A stretch of DNA of 37,465 nucleotides from Bacteroidales bacterium. Lineage in GTDB: Bacteria > Bacteroidota > Bacteroidia > Bacteroidales > VadinHA17. Position numbers and translations under genes: made by a program. The notes below the pieces were generated by a model. It saw only the letters and a list, made by a program, of their open reading frames with translations, had not been told where the DNA came from and made no database searches. The stretch lies in the NCBI GenBank assembly GCA_003157075.1, contig PMIL01000041.1, positions 1-37,465 of the forward strand, given 5' to 3'. This document shows, in pieces, positions 7,713 to 16,650 of this stretch; position 1 is the first letter of the stretch; each line of letters opens with the position of its first letter.

Positions 7713-8165
7713 TTAAATCAGGTCCTTTTCGAAGCAGAGACTGTTTTCGACTCCGGCATATTGACCATAGTTCGGAATCAGCTGATATCCGCTCTTTTTG
7801 TAGAGTCCTACTGCCTCGTACTGTCTTTTGCCGGTCTCCAGAATACACTTGCTCGCAGATAATTCAGATGCCCATTTTTCAAGCTCACTAAGAATCATAG
7901 AAGCTATGCCTTTTTTCCTGTTTTGAGGAGATACATACATTCGTTTCACTTCCATTGTACCCTTATCAAATTCTTTTATAGCCCCGCAACCCATAGCTTT
8001 TTCATCTTCATAAGCAACAATAACATACCGGATATTATCAATTTTGTTAAACTGAGAATAAAAGACATGATCCTTTCCATCCACAATGGCTAAGTCAGCA
8101 TCAAGCAGCTTCACGAGTGCTATAAAATCGCGGTTCTCAGAATTTGTTCTTACCAGTTTTATCAT
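7713..8165 (-). CDS. GNAT family N-acetyltransferase
   Basis: 150 residues with the GNAT fold. The acetyl-CoA loop is NRKKGIA (residues 82-88) in MYVSPQNRKKGIASMIL, preceded by the beta-strand VKRMYV and followed by the usual C-terminal YKKSGYQLIPNYG motif. It transfers an acetyl group from acetyl-CoA to an amine; the substrate cannot be read from sequence. It lies in the minus-strand run between the DHCW cupin (53-base gap) and the pentapeptide protein. Confidence 0.9.
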   Translation of the reverse strand: MIKLVRTNSENRDFIALVKLLDADLAIVDGKDHVFYSQFNKIDNIRYVIVAYEDEKAMGCGAIKEFDKGTMEVKRMYVSPQNRKKGIASMILSELEKWASELSASKCILETGKRQYEAVGLYKKSGYQLIPNYGQYAGVENSLCFEKDLI

Positions 8166-8218
8166 ACGATTTCATTATTGTTTGGACTTTTACTTTAAAA
8201 TAGTTGATGAGAAAGTAG

Positions 8219-8563
8219 TCACTTCTGTGAACCACCAAGAAATTCACCGTCAATAATCATAAGTTTAACACCTTTTTCAGAAAATGAACGATGTGAACTC
8301 ATATTATCAGAAACGACATACGAAATTCCCTGTTTCATAATAAATGTTTTGCCATTTTCCAGTTCACTCACAAACTCACCTTCAAGACAATGCACTATAT
8401 GGCCTTTCTGGCACCAATGGTCAGCTAAATATCCCTTAGAATATTCGACAATCCGTACTCTTAATCCTTCAAATTGAAGGGTTTGCCATAAGGCAACACC
8501 AGATTCCCCTTTATATTCTATTTTGGGAATTAATGACCAGTCAATTGTTTGAAAAGGTATCAT
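8219..8563 (-). CDS. DHCW-motif cupin-fold protein
   Basis: A 114-residue single-domain cupin. The segment YLADHWCQKGHIVHCLEGEF (residues 46-65) carries the His, Cys and Glu pattern of the group known as DHCW-motif cupins, followed by SYVVSDNMSSHR as the second cupin motif. Probably a metal-binding small-molecule or stress protein; no reaction is established. It begins 21 bases after the metallo-beta-lactamase stop, so the two are likely co-transcribed. Confidence 0.85.
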   Translation of the reverse strand: MIPFQTIDWSLIPKIEYKGESGVALWQTLQFEGLRVRIVEYSKGYLADHWCQKGHIVHCLEGEFVSELENGKTFIMKQGISYVVSDNMSSHRSFSEKGVKLMIIDGEFLGGSQK

Positions 8564-8584
8564 AACTTTAATGTTTTTGTCGCA

Positions 8585-9325
8585 TCAGAAGTTCCTTAAT
8601 AAATCCCGGGTATGCTTCAAAAGATCCAAACCTCCGTATTGCCCGTGTCCGGGTATCACGATCCTGGCATGACTGAATTTTTCAATCACTTTATCTATTG
8701 TTCCGGGATATGCATTAATATCACCATCAGCAATATTTCCCAGGTCTGTTGAATTTAAACTTTTAACCATGCATCCCGGGAATAGAATTTTTTCTGAAGG
8801 AATCCATACAACGACATTGTCGAGCGAATGAGCGGCCCCCAGAAAATAGCAGCTTATAACTTTATCATCCAGGTAGAGCCTGATGGAATCCTTAAAGCCT
8901 TGAACCGGAACCGGAAGGTTTTTGCTCCTGGCAATATCAATTGTTTTTTGATTAGCATATGAGGGAATTTTATGGCTTAATAAATACCCTAATCCACCCA
9001 TGCAGTCGGCATGCCAATGATTTGGTATGAATCCTGATAATTCAAGGCCCATTTTGTCTTTCATGTATGTAACTAATGATTCTGTGAGTGAATCAGTCCA
9101 GGGAGTATCAAAAAGAAATGCTTTATGCTTATTTATGAAAATTAATCCATTGGCAGCGACTCTGCCATATCGGGGGACATCTGCATATGAAACATGGATA
9201 TATGCATTCCGTGAGATTTTTATCAGCCCCAGATCTTTTGAGATCTTGAAAGATTCACCAGAGGTCTGACAGAATATGTTAGATTGAAATAAAATGATGG
9301 ATAATAGTAAAAATACTTTTCCCAT
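8585..9325 (-). CDS. bla: Subclass B1 metallo-beta-lactamase, CcrA/CfiA-like
   Basis: A zinc hydrolase that opens beta-lactam rings, including carbapenems in the B1 subclass. The signal peptide is residues 1-20 (ends NIFCQ), so the enzyme is periplasmic. All B1 zinc ligands are present: H103, H105 and D107 (NHWHADCMGGLGYL), H166 (GAAHSLDN), C185 (LFPGCMVKS, with the conserved Lys188) and H227 (IPGHGQYGG). Length (246) and several stretches (FIPNHWH, YANQKTIDIA, KNLPVP, GNIADGDINAYP) are strikingly like Bacteroides fragilis CcrA. No insertion sequence or integron lies nearby, so it looks like an intrinsic chromosomal gene. It heads a minus-strand run of stress-type genes. Confidence 0.93.
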   Translation of the reverse strand: MGKVFLLLSIILFQSNIFCQTSGESFKISKDLGLIKISRNAYIHVSYADVPRYGRVAANGLIFINKHKAFLFDTPWTDSLTESLVTYMKDKMGLELSGFIPNHWHADCMGGLGYLLSHKIPSYANQKTIDIARSKNLPVPVQGFKDSIRLYLDDKVISCYFLGAAHSLDNVVVWIPSEKILFPGCMVKSLNSTDLGNIADGDINAYPGTIDKVIEKFSHARIVIPGHGQYGGLDLLKHTRDLLRNF

Positions 9326-9577
9326 ATTCTGCTTTTTATGGTATTTCAGTAAATGCAGTACGACAAAACATATCTTATCAAATTATTTAGATGTTTCCAG
9401 CTATTAGACTCTTTATGTGAATTATATGCATTAATCTGTTGATTAGAGTAATGAATGAACTTCATCCTATCAATTACTTCATATAACATATTCTAATTAT
9501 ATCTATTTATATACAATATATATTATGGCAATAGCAATTTCCGGCTTCCTTAATTGCCAGGCTGTACTTTTTAATTG

Positions 9578-10045
9578 TCAGGTTAAGCCGAAACGTTTTA
9601 TCCCTTCAGCGTCAAAATTACAATTCAGCCACTGATCATCAATTTCTGCCCCGTTTTTCTTATACATCTGAATTGCTGACGAATTCCAGTTAAGCACCTG
9701 CCATCTCACCCTCTTGCAGTCCTCCTGCCGTGCAACTTCAAAGACCCTTTTTAAAAGAGCCGTTCCTAATTTCTGTTTTCTGTATGATTCCTTAATATAA
9801 ATATCTTCGAGGTACAACGACTTGCCTACCCAGGTAAAATAAGCAAAGAAATAGAGTGCCATTCCAACAATCTCCAGGGTTTCCGTTTCTGCTACAAAAC
9901 AATTAAAAAGATGTTTTTCCTGCTTCATAAGTTCAACTGAATTTGTTACTTTCTCAGGAGCTTTTTCAAAATCAGCGAGTTCCCTGATCAATAAGAGTAC
10001 TGCAGGAAAATCCTCTTCAGTCGCTTTTCTTATGTTGATATTCAT
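9578..10045 (-). CDS. GNAT acetyltransferase, SSAT/diamine type
   Basis: 155 residues resembling the spermidine/spermine and thialysine N-acetyltransferase group: IRKATEEDFPAVLLLIRELADFEKAPEKV at the start, ALYFFAYFTWVGKSLYLEDIYI in the middle, and the acetyl-CoA loop RKQKLGTALL at 89-98, then WNSSAIQMYKKNGA. The likely substrate is a polyamine or lysine-like amine, inferred from the subgroup. It stands alone, with about 250 bases to the beta-lactamase and 160 to the RND pump gene. Confidence 0.88.
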   Translation of the reverse strand: MNINIRKATEEDFPAVLLLIRELADFEKAPEKVTNSVELMKQEKHLFNCFVAETETLEIVGMALYFFAYFTWVGKSLYLEDIYIKESYRKQKLGTALLKRVFEVARQEDCKRVRWQVLNWNSSAIQMYKKNGAEIDDQWLNCNFDAEGIKRFGLT

Positions 10046-10207
10046 AATGTTTGATAAATTACCACCGGAATGTTGATTGTCCCCGATACAAACTTCTCTT
10101 TGGCCTGATATTATATATTAATCAACACAAATTTAATTAGAAAATCAGGACATTACCTGGATGTCAGGTCCGAATTTAAATCAACTTGCATGAAAAGTAA
10201 TTGAACC

Positions 10208-13200
10208 TTATACATGATAATCTTCCGGATGATAATTCTTCTGCAGCTCTTCGAGTTTCCGTTTACCATAGGTGAGACGGGTTATAACGACAAAAAGTAC
10301 AGGAACCATAAAAATGCCAATAAAAGTTGCGGCAAGCATTCCTCCCAAAACTGTAAAACCTATAGTCTGCCTGGCGACAGCACCCGCACCTGTAGCAAAA
10401 ATCAGAGGCGATATTCCGAAGACAAATGCGAGTGAGGTCATCAGGATTGGCCTCAATCTCAATTGTATTGCCTCAAGTGTTGCACTTATTATTTCCATGC
10501 CGCTGTCGACACGATTTTTAGCAAATTCAACAATCAATATTGCATTCTTCGCTGCTAGTCCAATAAGAGTTATTAATCCAATCTGAGCATAAACATTATC
10601 GCTTATTCTGGGTACAAGTGTCAGAGTAAAAATTGCGCCAAAAGCTCCTAATGGAACTGCCAGGAGGATAGAGAAAGGGACTGACCAGCTTTCATATAAG
10701 GCAGTAAGAAAAAGAAATACAAATAGAATTGAGATGGCAAAGATTAAAGTTGACTTTGACCCTGCTTCTATTTCTTCATGGCTTAAGCCGGAAAATTCAT
10801 ATCCGTATCCGGCAGGCAAAACTGATGCTGCAGTTTCCCTGAGAGCCTCAATAGCTTCCCCGCTGCTGTATCCTTTGGCAGCATCCCCGTCAAATTCGGT
10901 AGAGCGGTATAAATTAAAGTGAGAGATAAGCGGTGAACTTTCTATGATCTGATAACTGACAAAAGTATTCAGCGGTATCATATTGCCCGTGTTGTTGCGT
11001 ACATAGTATTTATCAATTGCTGTTATTTTATCCCTGTATATTGTATCAGCCTGAGCCATTACCCTGAAATTTCGGCCATAAATAGTAAAATCATTTATAT
11101 ATATACTTCCCATGTATGTCTGAAGGGCATTAAAAACATCGGACAATCGTACTCCAAGTTTCTTGCATTTTTCCCTATCTACAGTAATTTTATATCCGGG
11201 AGTGTTCGCTGTGAAAAATGTGAAGGCGCTGCCGATCTCAGGACGTTTGTTCGCAGCTATCATGAAATTCCTGACAACATTTTGAAATCCTTTAATATCA
11301 TCATTGCTCTCACGCTGCTCGAGGATAAAACTGAATCCACCTGTACTTCCAAGTCCCGGAATAGCCGGCGGAGCTATAACTATAATCCTGGCCTGGGTTA
11401 TCGCTGAAAACCTTCTGTTAAGATCAGTAATTATTCCTTCTAGCTGTTCTTGTTTGGAAGTTCTTTCATCCCATGGTTTTAACTGGCAAAAAATGGTTGC
11501 ACTGTTTGATTTTGTTGAAAATGTAATAACATTAAGACCTGCAAGAGCAGCATAGTGACCAACCCCATGCACCTCATCAAGGGTTTTCATTACCTGATGC
11601 AAAACATCTACAGTTCGGGCAGTAGATGAGGCTTCGGGCAATTCGAAAGTGATATATAATCGGCCATTATCCTCAGTTGGAATAAAACTTGTAGGTTTGT
11701 TTTTGAAAAGGAAAATAGTTGCAACTACAAACAGAATTAAAAGTATAACAACATATCTGGCGTAATTGATAACCTTTTTTACGCTTGAAGAATATGTATT
11801 GAGACTCTTATCAAATATCTTATTAAAAAAAATAAAAAACTTATTTAATAATCCCTGCCTGGATTCTGTTTTAGGAACCAGCAGTAGCGAGCTCAGTGCC
11901 GGAGTCAGAGTTAGTGCAACAAAAGCTGAAAGCAGCACGGAAATTGCAATGGTTATGGCAAATTGCTGGTAGAGTTTCCCCACAATTCCGGGAATAAATC
12001 CTACCGGAACAAATACTGCAGCAAGTATCAGGGCTATTGCTACAACAGGTCCAGAGATATCCTGCATTGCCTTAAACGCTGCGTCCTTTGCTGTAAGATG
12101 TTTATCATCGATATAATGCTGTATTGCTTCTACAACGATTATAGCATCATCGACAACAATTCCGATTGCCATCACAAGACCAAAAAGAGTTAAGGTATTT
12201 ATTGTAAAGCCCAGCGGACCAAAGAACATAAAAGTTCCGATAATGGAGACAGGGATAGCCAGTATAGGGATGACTGTAGCTCGCCAGCTCTGTAAAAAAA
12301 TAAAAACTACAAGGACCACAAGCAACAGTGCAATTGTTAAGGTCTTAATTACCTCCTGAATGGAAACTTTCACGACGGAAACAGCTTCGAATGGAACATT
12401 GTAAGCAAGGTCCGGGGGAAATGATTTGCTCAATCTTGCCATCTCGGTATAGACTCCATTGGCTGTCTCCATAGCGTTGCTTCCCGGAAGCTGGAATACC
12501 AGCACAAACGATGAGGGTCTGCCATCAACAAATGAACCTCCGGAATAATTGAACTTTCCTAATTCAACCCTTGCAACATCTTTAAGATAAACTAGAGATC
12601 CATTTGCTGGGTTTGTCTTTACAATGATCTCGCCAAAAGCCTTTTCAGAAGTGAGCCTTCCCTCTACAAAAGCTGTATATTCAAAAGGTTGGTCTTTGGC
12701 CTGAGGTGTTGATCCAACAATTCCTGCTGCCACCTGTACGTTTTGTTCCTGCACTGCCTGGATGACGTCTCCCGGGGTAAGGCTCAGGTGAGCCATCTTA
12801 TCGGGGTTTAACCAGATCCTCATTCCAAAATCATCAGCTCTTGTAAAAATATCGCCGACCCCTTTTACCCTGAGCAATGCATCTCTTACAAAAATATTGG
12901 TGTAGTTATCGATAAATTTAATTCCATGTGTGCTTTTAGGTGAATAAATAGCTACGAGCATCAGAATACTGGGCGATCGTTTTCTTACCGTAATTCCTAA
13001 ATTTCTTACATCAGCCGGAATGTTTGGTTCTGCTGAGTTTACCCTGTTTTCAACATCGAGAGCTGCAATATCGATATTTGTCCCGATATCGAAGGTAACA
13101 TTCATGCTCATATTACCACTGCTGGTACTATTTGACTGCATATAAGACATCCCGGGGACTCCATTTACCTGTGACTCAATGGGGGTTGCAACGGTTTGCT

Positions 13201-13375
13201 CTACGGTCTGGGCATCGGCACCAATATAATTTGCGGAAACTTGTACTACAGGTGGTGTAATATCGGGGTATTGGCTGACAGGCAGACTTACTATTGATAC
13301 TATTCCCAGAATAATAATTATCAGGGAAATTACAATGGCAGTATTGGGTCTTTTTATAAAGAGATTGGCAATCAT
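10208..13375 (-). CDS. RND (HAE1/AcrB-type) efflux pump
   Basis: The inner-membrane proton/drug antiporter of a tripartite efflux system. It has 1055 residues and two similar halves with six membrane helices each, as in AcrB. The proton-relay acidic pair is D409-D410 in TM4 (AIGIVVDDAIIVVEA), and the TM10 Lys lies in IGLAAKNAILIVEFAK. The N-terminus MIANLFIKRPNTAIVI and QYPDITPP are typical of the HAE1 subfamily, arguing for drugs or amphiphiles rather than metals. It is third in the operon, 23 bases after the adaptor gene. Confidence 0.96.
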   Translation of the reverse strand: MIANLFIKRPNTAIVISLIIIILGIVSIVSLPVSQYPDITPPVVQVSANYIGADAQTVEQTVATPIESQVNGVPGMSYMQSNSTSSGNMSMNVTFDIGTNIDIAALDVENRVNSAEPNIPADVRNLGITVRKRSPSILMLVAIYSPKSTHGIKFIDNYTNIFVRDALLRVKGVGDIFTRADDFGMRIWLNPDKMAHLSLTPGDVIQAVQEQNVQVAAGIVGSTPQAKDQPFEYTAFVEGRLTSEKAFGEIIVKTNPANGSLVYLKDVARVELGKFNYSGGSFVDGRPSSFVLVFQLPGSNAMETANGVYTEMARLSKSFPPDLAYNVPFEAVSVVKVSIQEVIKTLTIALLLVVLVVFIFLQSWRATVIPILAIPVSIIGTFMFFGPLGFTINTLTLFGLVMAIGIVVDDAIIVVEAIQHYIDDKHLTAKDAAFKAMQDISGPVVAIALILAAVFVPVGFIPGIVGKLYQQFAITIAISVLLSAFVALTLTPALSSLLLVPKTESRQGLLNKFFIFFNKIFDKSLNTYSSSVKKVINYARYVVILLILFVVATIFLFKNKPTSFIPTEDNGRLYITFELPEASSTARTVDVLHQVMKTLDEVHGVGHYAALAGLNVITFSTKSNSATIFCQLKPWDERTSKQEQLEGIITDLNRRFSAITQARIIVIAPPAIPGLGSTGGFSFILEQRESNDDIKGFQNVVRNFMIAANKRPEIGSAFTFFTANTPGYKITVDREKCKKLGVRLSDVFNALQTYMGSIYINDFTIYGRNFRVMAQADTIYRDKITAIDKYYVRNNTGNMIPLNTFVSYQIIESSPLISHFNLYRSTEFDGDAAKGYSSGEAIEALRETAASVLPAGYGYEFSGLSHEEIEAGSKSTLIFAISILFVFLFLTALYESWSVPFSILLAVPLGAFGAIFTLTLVPRISDNVYAQIGLITLIGLAAKNAILIVEFAKNRVDSGMEIISATLEAIQLRLRPILMTSLAFVFGISPLIFATGAGAVARQTIGFTVLGGMLAATFIGIFMVPVLFVVITRLTYGKRKLEELQKNYHPEDYHV

Positions 13376-13398
13376 GACCTGTGATTTGCTTTTAATAA

Positions 13399-14535
13399 CT
13401 ATCGCTTAACTATATCTTGTTTCGCTGAGGGACCACCAACCTGAACTACAGATCCATTATGTACCTTTTGCAGTCCGTCAAGAACAATTTTATCGCCAGG
13501 GTTTAATCCCTGCTTTACAACTATATATTCACCAAGGTTTGAACCTGGTTCAATTTTGATTTGTTTTACTTTCATACTGTCAATTACATATACAAAGTAT
13601 TCTCCCATCTGCTCTACTACAGCTTTGTAAGGTATAACAGTCTGGGTGCCTGAGTTTCCGCTTAGGACTTTAACTTTGCAGTTCATACCTGTTCTTAAGC
13701 TTTTCTCATGATTAGGAAAAATAAGTCTTACTTTTATAGTTCCTGTCTGGTGATCAACAGCGCGGTCAATCACACTTAACTGTCCACTTGAAGTATACTC
13801 AGAATTATCAGGCAGAAGAATTCTGAATGTTGAATCTGTCTTGCTTCCCTCCTTTTTCTTCAGATCAATAAACCATGGAAGCGATTTTTCATTAATTATA
13901 AAATCGACTCCGATAGGATCGTCAGATGAAATTGTATTTAACAAAGTCTGTCCCTGATTTATAAATGCACCTGTTTTAACCTGTGATAATCCTATTGTGC
14001 CGGAAAAAGGAGCCCGGATTATTGAATAATTAAAATCGGTCTCTGCATTTGAACGGGCAGCATTCGCGGACAACAGTTGCATTTTAGTATTTTGCAGATT
14101 GGTCGTTGCATCATCATAGGTTTGTTTAGCAATTGCATTTTGATCATTCAATTTTGAATACCTTTCAGCATCGCGTTGTGCCTTTTGAAGATTTGATTCC
14201 GAGATATCGGCATTTGCTTTGGCCTGCTCAAAAGCAGCCTGATATTTTCTTCTGTCGATTTCGTATAGTTTCTCACCTTTAGCTACCTGTGACCCTTCGG
14301 TAAAATAAATGCCCGTAATGAACCCGCTTACCTGACTATGAAGCTCAACTTCATTTAACGCCACAACAGTTCCCGGGTATGAATCATAAAAACTTACTTT
14401 TTGAGATTGAACAGTATATTCTCCTACCGGAACCGGTCCGGCAGTCTGATTCTGCTTACTTACCTTCTTACATGATTGTATCGATATTATAAGACAGCAA
14501 ATCAGTAGCAGATTAAATATTTTCTTGTTAGTCAT
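13399..14535 (-). CDS. RND periplasmic adaptor (membrane fusion protein)
   Basis: 378-residue AcrA-type adaptor joining the RND pump to the outer-membrane channel. It is a lipoprotein with lipobox SIQSC (Cys22). The order is: split lipoyl domain (ELHSQVSGFITGIYFTEGSQVAKGE and FNYSIIRAPFSGTIGLSQVKTGAFI) around an alpha-helical hairpin rich in Ala, Asn and Gln, then the beta-barrel and membrane-proximal domains. It lies 17 bases after the outer-membrane factor gene and 23 before the pump. Confidence 0.94.
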   Translation of the reverse strand: MTNKKIFNLLLICCLIISIQSCKKVSKQNQTAGPVPVGEYTVQSQKVSFYDSYPGTVVALNEVELHSQVSGFITGIYFTEGSQVAKGEKLYEIDRRKYQAAFEQAKANADISESNLQKAQRDAERYSKLNDQNAIAKQTYDDATTNLQNTKMQLLSANAARSNAETDFNYSIIRAPFSGTIGLSQVKTGAFINQGQTLLNTISSDDPIGVDFIINEKSLPWFIDLKKKEGSKTDSTFRILLPDNSEYTSSGQLSVIDRAVDHQTGTIKVRLIFPNHEKSLRTGMNCKVKVLSGNSGTQTVIPYKAVVEQMGEYFVYVIDSMKVKQIKIEPGSNLGEYIVVKQGLNPGDKIVLDGLQKVHNGSVVQVGGPSAKQDIVKR

Positions 14536-14552
14536 GTCAATATATCGTAAAA

Positions 14553-15944
14553 TTAGTAGTCGACTGATATTTCTCCCAATGCACGTTTCACATCAATATT
14601 ACTGAACATCAGCATGAACAAGGCATTAAGATTATTAATGCGCGCTGACATAAGATCCGTTTCAGATACAATGACTTCCAGATAAGTTTTGATGCCCTGA
14701 TTGTATTGTAATTTCACAGTATTATAAACGTCCTGTGCAATTTCAATATTCTGCTGAGTCATCCGGTAAGCCGCCAGATCGCTTTTATATGAAGCCATTG
14801 CACTGACAAATTGAGTATTCATTTCGTTTCGTGTGTTCAGGGTGTCAAGCGTCAGTCTTTCATATTGCATTTTTGATTTCTTAATATTCTGAATCCTTTT
14901 GGTACCCTCAAAAATCGGGAATGATAGAGAAAGGCCGATTGTTGAGTTTGGATAAGAGCTTTTAAAAAGCTGATTGTAAACATCATTCTGATAAATTATA
15001 TTATAATTAGCAAATGCAGAAAGCGAAGGAAGAAAACTCATACGGTAATAATCGGTTTTGGATTTCTGGAGTTTAAGGTTTGTCTGAAGCAATTGATATT
15101 CAATGCGATTATAGACATTTATATTTTGAAGAGTATCAATGATAGCATCCTTCTCCATCGAAAGGATATTTGAACTCAGATTCAGGGGTTTTTCGTTGGG
15201 GTATCCCATCACCTGCTTCAGGTAACTGATTTTTGATTTTATAGATTCCTCCGCATTCTTTTTCTGTGACAAGGCATTATTCAGAGAAATAGTGGCTCTT
15301 TTATAGTCTATCACATCACTTGTCCCACTCTGATAAAGAGCATAAGCATCTTTCAGACTCTTTGACAACCTGTCAATTTCTTCTTTAATTATGTTCAATT
15401 GTTCTCTGGAAAGCAGGACATCATAGAACGCCTTGTTTATTTCAACTACAATTTCTATCAATGCGCTCCTTGAAGTCTGGGAAGCCTGGAGGCGATAATT
15501 TCCTGCTGTTCTTCCTGCGATATAAACATCGTTATTAAAAATATTCTGGGTCGCAGAAAACTGAATGTTTGAATTATATAATACTCCGTTAGGAATAAGA
15601 ATCTTAGGTCCGGTGGGATTGGAAATATCAGGAAACAGGAAAACCGGCTGTTTAAGATAATGCTGTAATCCAGCACTGGCATTAACTTGCGGCAACCAGT
15701 CAGCCAATGCAATTCTGATATTCTGTCTTGCTATTCCCTCATCGAGATTCAATTGTTTCACCAACGGCTGATTATGCCTGGCATATTTAATGCAATCATT
15801 TATGGTTGCACTATCGGATATTATATTTTGCTGATTTTGGGCCCTTAAACCGGAACTGAAACAGAGAAAGGTAATCCATATAATCAAGACCCCATGTTTA
15901 CTTTCAGACAATTTTCTTTTTATTATATTATTCAAATACATCAT
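14553..15944 (-). CDS. TolC-type outer membrane efflux protein
   Basis: 463 residues with an N-terminal signal (GVLIIWITFLCFSSGLRAQ) and the duplicated OEP fold: two repeats of long amphipathic helices with strands, for example INDCIKYARHNQPLVKQ at the start and YNQGIKTYLEVIVSETDLMSARI near the end. It forms the outer-membrane channel for the pump encoded downstream. Unusually for textbook operons, but commonly in Bacteroidota, the channel gene comes first. Two adjacent ATGs (15944 and 15941) could serve as start. No regulator gene is adjacent. Confidence 0.93.
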   Translation of the reverse strand: MMYLNNIIKRKLSESKHGVLIIWITFLCFSSGLRAQNQQNIISDSATINDCIKYARHNQPLVKQLNLDEGIARQNIRIALADWLPQVNASAGLQHYLKQPVFLFPDISNPTGPKILIPNGVLYNSNIQFSATQNIFNNDVYIAGRTAGNYRLQASQTSRSALIEIVVEINKAFYDVLLSREQLNIIKEEIDRLSKSLKDAYALYQSGTSDVIDYKRATISLNNALSQKKNAEESIKSKISYLKQVMGYPNEKPLNLSSNILSMEKDAIIDTLQNINVYNRIEYQLLQTNLKLQKSKTDYYRMSFLPSLSAFANYNIIYQNDVYNQLFKSSYPNSTIGLSLSFPIFEGTKRIQNIKKSKMQYERLTLDTLNTRNEMNTQFVSAMASYKSDLAAYRMTQQNIEIAQDVYNTVKLQYNQGIKTYLEVIVSETDLMSARINNLNALFMLMFSNIDVKRALGEISVDY

Positions 15945-16017
15945 AGACTTCCTTCAAAAAAAATAACCGGAACAATTAAGATTCCGGAGTTAAACAATTA
16001 TAATAATATTTTAAATT

Positions 16018-16039
16018 CGTTTAAAAGAGCGTTTAAAAG
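16018..16039. promoter_or_regulatory. Direct repeat upstream of the RND operon (candidate operator)
   Basis: CGTTTAAAAG occurs twice, at 16018-16027 and 16030-16039, a 12-base period of about one helical turn, some 75-95 bases upstream of the operon's first start codon. Such spacing fits a regulator that binds one face of the helix. No regulator gene is adjacent to support it. Confidence 0.35.
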
Positions 16040-16157
16040 TCATAACAAAGCTCTATTGATTTTGTTCGTCACATTTTTGAACAGATGGAAGGAATGGTCA
16101 CTTGTACCTCAGAAGGAGTGGTCTTCGGATGCAACATTAATTGATAAACAGGATAAA

Positions 16158-16616
16158 TTATTTGTCGGTTTTCTGAATTTTTTTTAAAATCTGAATAATT
16201 AATTTATTCTGATTTTCAATATGCATTAATATTGTTTCAATTTCCACCTCAGCTTTTTTGTTTATTGCGAAATCTTCTTCAGCAAGGATTTCTGAATGCC
16301 TTGACTGTATATTTTGTCCGATCATAATTAGTGGCATAAGGAAAATCTGTATCATATTTGATATGAAAAGCCAGAGAACAAAAGCAGGAAACGGATCAAA
16401 TCTTAATTGTGCCGGAGCCAGGGTATTCCATGTTAACCATACAAAGGTCCAGCCAAAAATGATTATAAAAAAACCCATGCTCCCTACATGCGTTGTAATC
16501 CAGATAGCAACTTTATCAATCTTAGACAGCTTTGACCTGTGCTGAACGTTTACATTCCGAAAAGGTTTGAAATTCTTTCTTATTTCTTCGAGCGAAGGGA
16601 GTTTCTGTTGTTTCAT
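16158..16616 (-). CDS. DUF1003 membrane protein
   Basis: 152 residues with two hydrophobic segments (GFFIIIFGWTFVWLTWN and FPAFVLWLFISNMIQIFLMPLIMI) and the DUF1003 signatures FDPFPAF and MIGQNIQSRHSEILAEEDFAINKKAEVEIE. The C-terminal region is a predicted cytoplasmic coiled coil. The function of the family is unknown. It follows the serine hydrolase gene by 34 bases and may be co-transcribed with it. Confidence 0.9.
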   Translation of the reverse strand: MKQQKLPSLEEIRKNFKPFRNVNVQHRSKLSKIDKVAIWITTHVGSMGFFIIIFGWTFVWLTWNTLAPAQLRFDPFPAFVLWLFISNMIQIFLMPLIMIGQNIQSRHSEILAEEDFAINKKAEVEIETILMHIENQNKLIIQILKKIQKTDK

Positions 16617-16650
16617 ATCCGGATATTTTTTTGTTTGTCTGACTTATAAT

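Noticed and set aside
6962-7862. Plus-strand frames of 185 and 164 residues across 6962-7519 and 7368-7862
   Set aside because: They lie opposite the pentapeptide and GNAT genes, which have clear family matches; their translations have no recognisable features.
10208-15944. Heavy-metal (CusA/CzcA) RND system
   Set aside because: The pump has HAE1-type motifs and TM4 acidic pair arrangement, and no metal-binding partner genes are near.
15894-16187. Plus-strand frame of 97 residues upstream of the RND operon
   Set aside because: It overlaps both the TolC-type and DUF1003 genes and shows no family features; treated as intergenic DNA.
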